This document shows positions 60,562 to 64,000 of a stretch of DNA of 64,000 nt, piece by piece. This DNA comes from Burkholderiaceae bacterium (GTDB taxonomy: Bacteria; Pseudomonadota; Gammaproteobacteria; Burkholderiales; Burkholderiaceae_E). The translations under genes and the position numbers were made by a program. The notes under the pieces are model-generated. The model saw only the letters and a list, made by a program, of their open reading frames with translations. It did not search any database and was not told where the DNA came from. Where the stretch lies: positions 1,178,001-1,242,000 of the forward strand of contig JAOSJU010000001.1 of NCBI GenBank assembly GCA_027493945.1, in the 5' to 3' direction. The first letter of the stretch is position 1. Every line of letters starts with the position of its first letter.

Positions 60562-62841
60562 ATGTCCCTCGATCTCGAAACCACTGCCGCTGACGCCGCG
60601 CCCGTACAGGGCGAACTGCTCGACGCGGAATCATCCCCTCTGACCCTGAGCCTTCAGGATTTCGTCGGCGAGTTCGGCGACGAACTGCTCGACGCCCTCA
60701 ACAGCGCGAACCCGCCGGTCTATACCGGCCAACCGCAGGCCCACCGGCAACTCATCGTCGCCAGCCTCAAGCGCAAGCTGTTCCCGGCCCAGGCCGAAGT
60801 CGTCCACGCTGCCGCCGAGCTGCTGATCGACCGTGGCGAACGCGCCGCGATCGTCAATGGCGAGATGGGCTGCGGCAAGACGACCGTCGGCATCGCCACG
60901 GCCGCCGTGCTCAACGCCGAAGGCTACCGCCGTACCCTGGTCCTGTCGCCACCGCACCTGGTTTACAAGTGGCGGCGCGAGATCCAGGAGACGGTGGCGG
61001 GCGCCAAGGTGTGGGTGCTCAACGGGCCGGACACGCTCGTCAAGCTCATCAAGCTGCGTGAGCAGTTGGGTGTCCAGCCCACGGGTCAGGAGTTCTTCGT
61101 CCTGGGCCGCGTCAGGATGCGGATGGGCTTCCACTGGAAGCCCGTTTTCACCACGCGGCGCACCCGCCACGGCGACGTGGCAGCGTGCCCGGACTGCGGC
61201 ACGGTCATCACCGACCTCGACGGCGAGCCGGTCAACCCGGTCGCGCTCCAAGCCGAGGAGTCCCGCAGGAAGTGCAGCCATTGCGCTGCGCCCCTGTGGA
61301 CACTGATCCGCCCGCGCAGCCTGTCCGGTAGCGATCAGTCCTCGGCCGTCCTCAAAGCCTTGAAGCGCATCCCGACGATCGGGGAAGTCACCGCGCAGAA
61401 GCTGATGCAGAAGTTCGGTGACGGCTTCCTGGCCTCGATGCTGGGTGACAACATCCATGAGTTCATCAACCTCATGGACGGCAACGGCGAGCTGGTGTTT
61501 TCCGACCGTCAGGCCACGCGCATGGAACGTGCGATGGCCAACATGGAGTTCGGTTTTGGCGAGGGCGGCTATCAACCCTCGGAGTTCGTCAAACGCTACC
61601 TGCCGCAAAGCACGTTCGACCTGCTCATCGCTGATGAAGCGCATGAGTACAAGAACGGTGGCAGTGCCCAAGGCCGGGCCATGGGCGTGCTGGCGGCGAA
61701 GGCTCGCAAGACCTTGCTGCTGACCGGCACGTTGATGGGCGGCTACGGCGACGATCTCTTTTATCTGCTGTTCCGCGCCTTGCCCGGGCGGATGCTCGAA
61801 GACGGCTACCGGCCGACCACGAGCGGCAGCATGACGTCGGCCGCGATGGCGTTCATGAGGGACCACGGAGTCCTCAAGGACATCTATTCCGAGAGCACCG
61901 GCACGGCGCACAAGACCGCGAAGGGCACGAAAGTCAGTGTCAGAACGGTCAAGGCCCCGGGCTTCGGCCCCAAGGGCGTGTTGCGCTGCATCCTGCCGTT
62001 CACGATCTTCCTCAAGCTCAAGGACATCGGCGGCAATGTGCTTCCGCCGTATGACGAGGAGTTCCGCGAAGTCGCGATGGACACGGCGCAAGCCGCGGCC
62101 TACCGCGACCTGGCGGGTCGGCTGACCGCGGAGCTGAAACAGGCTCTGGCGCGACGCGATACGACGCTGCTGGGTGTGGTCCTCAACGTGCTGCTGGCCT
62201 GGCCGGATTGCTGCTTCCGGTCGGAGACGGTGGTGCATCCGCGCACGCGCGACACCCTGGCGTTTGTCCCGGCTCAGTTCAACGAGTTCGAGATCAGCCC
62301 CAAGGAGCGTGAGCTGATCGACATCTGCAAAGAGGAGAAGGCACAGGGCCGCAAGGTCCTGGCCTACACGGTCTATACCGGCACGCGCGACACGACGTCA
62401 CGCCTGAAGGTACTGCTGGAACAGGAAGGTTTTCGGGTGGCGGTGCTGCGCGCAAGCGTGGATGCCAGCCGTCGCGAAGACTGGATCGCCGAGCAACTGG
62501 ACCGTGGCATCGACGTGCTCATCACCAATCCCGAACTTGTCAAGACGGGGTTGGACCTGTTGGAGTTTCCGACGATCGTGTTCATGCAGTCGGGCTACAA
62601 CGTATATAGCCTCCAACAGGCGGCACGCCGCTCCTGGCGCATCGGGCAGAAGCAGCCCGTGCGCGTGATCTACCTCGGCTACGCCGGTTCCTCGCAGATG
62701 ACCTGCCCGGAGCTGATGGCCAAGAAGATCATGGTCTCGCAGTCCACCTCGGGCGACGTGCCCGAATCCGGGCTTGATGTCCTGAACCAGGACGGTGATT
62801 CCGTCGAGGTCGCACTGGCCCGGCAGCTTGTCGCCGCGTGA
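60562..62841 (+). CDS. SNF2/DEAH-type helicase with zinc-finger insertion
   Basis: 759 aa from the ATG after GGAG. The helicase core has Walker A NGEMGCGKTTVGIATA, LVLSPPHLVYKWRREI, DEAH in LLIADEAHEYKNGG, LLLTGTLMGGYGDDL and motif VI QQAARRSWRIGQKQPVRVIYL. Between motifs Ia and II is an insert with CPDCGTVI and CSHCAAPLW (CxxC...CxxC, probable zinc site) followed by RIPTIGEVTAQKLMQKFG, which looks helix-hairpin-helix-like. The RIGQ motif places it with SNF2-type translocases. It starts 12 bp after the putative attR and ends at a terminator. Whether it belongs to the ICE or to the flanking DNA is open. Confidence 0.85.
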   Translation: MSLDLETTAADAAPVQGELLDAESSPLTLSLQDFVGEFGDELLDALNSANPPVYTGQPQAHRQLIVASLKRKLFPAQAEVVHAAAELLIDRGERAAIVNGEMGCGKTTVGIATAAVLNAEGYRRTLVLSPPHLVYKWRREIQETVAGAKVWVLNGPDTLVKLIKLREQLGVQPTGQEFFVLGRVRMRMGFHWKPVFTTRRTRHGDVAACPDCGTVITDLDGEPVNPVALQAEESRRKCSHCAAPLWTLIRPRSLSGSDQSSAVLKALKRIPTIGEVTAQKLMQKFGDGFLASMLGDNIHEFINLMDGNGELVFSDRQATRMERAMANMEFGFGEGGYQPSEFVKRYLPQSTFDLLIADEAHEYKNGGSAQGRAMGVLAAKARKTLLLTGTLMGGYGDDLFYLLFRALPGRMLEDGYRPTTSGSMTSAAMAFMRDHGVLKDIYSESTGTAHKTAKGTKVSVRTVKAPGFGPKGVLRCILPFTIFLKLKDIGGNVLPPYDEEFREVAMDTAQAAAYRDLAGRLTAELKQALARRDTTLLGVVLNVLLAWPDCCFRSETVVHPRTRDTLAFVPAQFNEFEISPKERELIDICKEEKAQGRKVLAYTVYTGTRDTTSRLKVLLEQEGFRVAVLRASVDASRREDWIAEQLDRGIDVLITNPELVKTGLDLLEFPTIVFMQSGYNVYSLQQAARRSWRIGQKQPVRVIYLGYAGSSQMTCPELMAKKIMVSQSTSGDVPESGLDVLNQDGDSVEVALARQLVAA

Positions 62842-62853
62842 TGCCTTCCACTT

Positions 62854-62877
62854 ACGGCCCTTCGGGGCCGTTTTTTT
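62854..62877 (+). terminator. Rho-independent terminator after the helicase gene
   Basis: ACGGCCC-TTCG-GGGCCGT followed by a run of seven T residues, 13 nt after the stop. Confidence 0.9.
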
Positions 62878-63066
62878 GTCTCACGATGGCTCCAGCTCGG
62901 CGTTGCGCTGGATTTCGCCTAAGCCCGCCACAGCAGGTTTATCAAGGACGGGGATTCAAGAAGTTAGGCGCGGGCCAAGTCGCGCCCCCGAAGCTATGCT
63001 GATGGGCCATGCTTGCCGCGACCGTACGCCGGTACAGCCGCGCGAAAGCGGACATTGAAGTTGAGG

Positions 63067-63594
63067 CTAGGAAAAGCGAGACAATGCTTCCGCTTCGATT
63101 CGCTTAATCCAAGCGTCCTTGCAATCAGAGTACGCACGACTGTTTTCGGGATGTAGCGCTGCACATCGGCACTTCTCCCGTTCGTACTGATCTGCGAGGC
63201 TCGGCGAACTACGCAGAAGATCGCGGAAAGCGAGGTGTCTGCGGATAGCGGCGTCTCCATCCGCGAAGCAGTGAATTTGAATGAGGCGCTCACCCGTTTC
63301 AGGATCATGTAGGGTGCAATAGCGCCTTCCCTCGATGCCGTTGGCTCCGTGCCATACGTAGCCAAGGGCTTCAACGGCAGATCGTTCGCTATCCAATGCG
63401 GCCAAGTTCAGAACGACCGGCATAAGGTCGAGGATGGGCTTAGCGGCGATTCCCGGAATAGAAGTTGAGCCGATATGATGGACTTGGAGGATCGAGTCCA
63501 CGCCCTGTTTAAGTCGCTCTGCTTCGTTCGCCGCTTGGTTCGCCCAGCGCGGGTCATGAGGTGCCAAACGGACAGGCATCGTTGACGGTAACAT
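63067..63594 (-). CDS. GrpB (UPF0157) family protein
   Basis: 175 aa from the ATG at 63592-63594. The family pattern is complete: [72 protein letters not shown] and [23 protein letters not shown]. GrpB proteins have a nucleotidyltransferase-like fold; some are joined to CoaE. Activity is unknown. It lies convergent to the helicase gene, in DNA with lower GC than the ICE. Confidence 0.9.
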   Translation of the reverse strand: MLPSTMPVRLAPHDPRWANQAANEAERLKQGVDSILQVHHIGSTSIPGIAAKPILDLMPVVLNLAALDSERSAVEALGYVWHGANGIEGRRYCTLHDPETGERLIQIHCFADGDAAIRRHLAFRDLLRSSPSLADQYEREKCRCAALHPENSRAYSDCKDAWIKRIEAEALSRFS

Positions 63595-64000
63595 CCGGTT
63601 CCTCAAGAAGTGCGATTAAGGCTTGTCTCTCGTTGTTGGTTTTATCAGCCAGACAGATAGCCGACGAGCCACGAGATCTGACTTTCAAACCGGGACTCTG
63701 CTGTGCATTCCTCGGTTCTGACGCAGCGATCGAGCGCGTTTTGATGAACAGAATGAGCTGGCCGTCATTGGTAATCGACTCCGATACAGCGCGCTTAGCT
63801 TTCTACTGCGCCGCTCTTATATGGTTCCTAGCCCATGAAATCTCCGCTCTGCAAACTGAGCGGAAGTAGTGTGCCAAATATAACGTTTTGATTCCCTGGC
63901 GAGTTTCCCCGGGGACTCGTCACCGACCATCTTTTGTCGCTCCTAGCAAATCGGGCGCTGCCTGGTTCGCATTGTTTGCTGCCGCTCGTGGCCCGAGCGG
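63595..64000. other. Right-end interval without a confident gene
   Basis: A 102-aa frame covers 63561-63869, and its last 41 codons (from ATG 63744) include one hydrophobic segment. There is no ribosome site or family match. A short GC-rich inverted repeat lies near 63898-63920. Nothing else was recognised. Confidence 0.4.

Noticed and set aside
63744..63869. Small 41-aa membrane-like ORF at the right end
   Set aside because: One hydrophobic stretch but no ribosome site, conservation evidence or partner gene.
1..64000. tRNA, rRNA, insertion sequences and transposase genes
   Set aside because: None recognised by eye on either strand. A tRNAscan and ISfinder search would be needed to exclude them fully.

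Overview
The window is most of an integrative and conjugative element (ICE) of the Tn4371 family, from a GC-rich Pseudomonadota host, most likely a Burkholderiales bacterium such as Ralstonia, Cupriavidus, Delftia, Achromobacter or Acidovorax. A Pseudomonas-type host cannot be excluded. The basis is the gene order: radC-like, DUF2958, DUF932, ParB-like, DUF736, XRE, DUF2285, AlpA-like HTH, repA, parA, DUF2840, traF, relaxase, cargo, LysR regulator, traG, trbBCDEJ(K)LFGI and DUF2274. The integrase end lies to the left of the window. No rRNA, tRNA, CRISPR array or insertion sequence was seen.

Left variable region (1-7.4 kb). It holds the 3' part of a DUF1016/YhcG PD-(D/E)XK nuclease gene and a solitary higA antitoxin with a palindromic operator but no higB. 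A tightly coupled four-gene cluster follows: an Mrr-like nuclease plus an ABC-three-component (ABC-3C) set made of a REase-fold effector, a middle component and a DUF3732 ATPase. The ATPase is frameshifted. I regard this cluster as a probable anti-mobile-element defence system. Three unrecognised minus-strand genes come next, two of them frameshifted.

Maintenance backbone (7.6-24.4 kb). RadC, DUF2958, DUF6988, DUF932 and a 683-aa ParB-like protein lead into a small inserted minus-strand unit (marR, DNA-alkylation-repair-like, DUF6616). After that come DUF736, XRE, a second DUF2958, DUF2285, HTH, RepA, ParA, a small partner, DUF2840, TraF peptidase and a DUF3363 relaxase. Long GC-rich repeated leaders precede several genes. 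Downstream of repA are three 17-bp iterons and an AT-rich stretch with three CTAACTT repeats, which resembles an oriV. Between traF and the relaxase gene is an IncP-like nick sequence inside an inverted repeat, a candidate oriT.

Cargo (24.4-46.4 kb). Two divergent blocks flank a regulatory region at about 39.25-39.57 kb. The leftward block is tetR, a membrane protein, a decaying HlyD/ABC/outer-membrane-factor exporter, an MBL/beta-CASP protein, a LOG protein, an LpxR-like lipid A deacylase, a cytochrome c', acetate kinase and phosphoketolase. The rightward block is phaC, phasin, phaB, uspA, pta and a lipoprotein hydrolase. Together they can make acetyl phosphate from sugar phosphates, convert it to acetate plus ATP or to acetyl-CoA, and store reducing power as polyhydroxybutyrate. 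No thiolase (phaA) is present. One 14-bp palindromic core occurs before tetR, before phaC and before the LysR gene that precedes traG.

Transfer region (46.5-60.3 kb). It contains a LysR regulator, an EexN-like lipoprotein, traG, an RHH protein, trbB-C-D-E-J, a second EexN/TrbK-like lipoprotein, trbL-F-G-I and DUF2274, closed by a strong hairpin. An 8-bp TTTTTCAT, the reported Tn4371-family attachment sequence, lies about 210 bp further on and may be the right end. Beyond it are a 759-aa SNF2/DEAH helicase gene with a good terminator and a GrpB-family gene.

Caution: at least 18 single-base frame breaks interrupt otherwise well-conserved genes across the window. Several lie in or beside homopolymers, so many may be sequence errors rather than biology.
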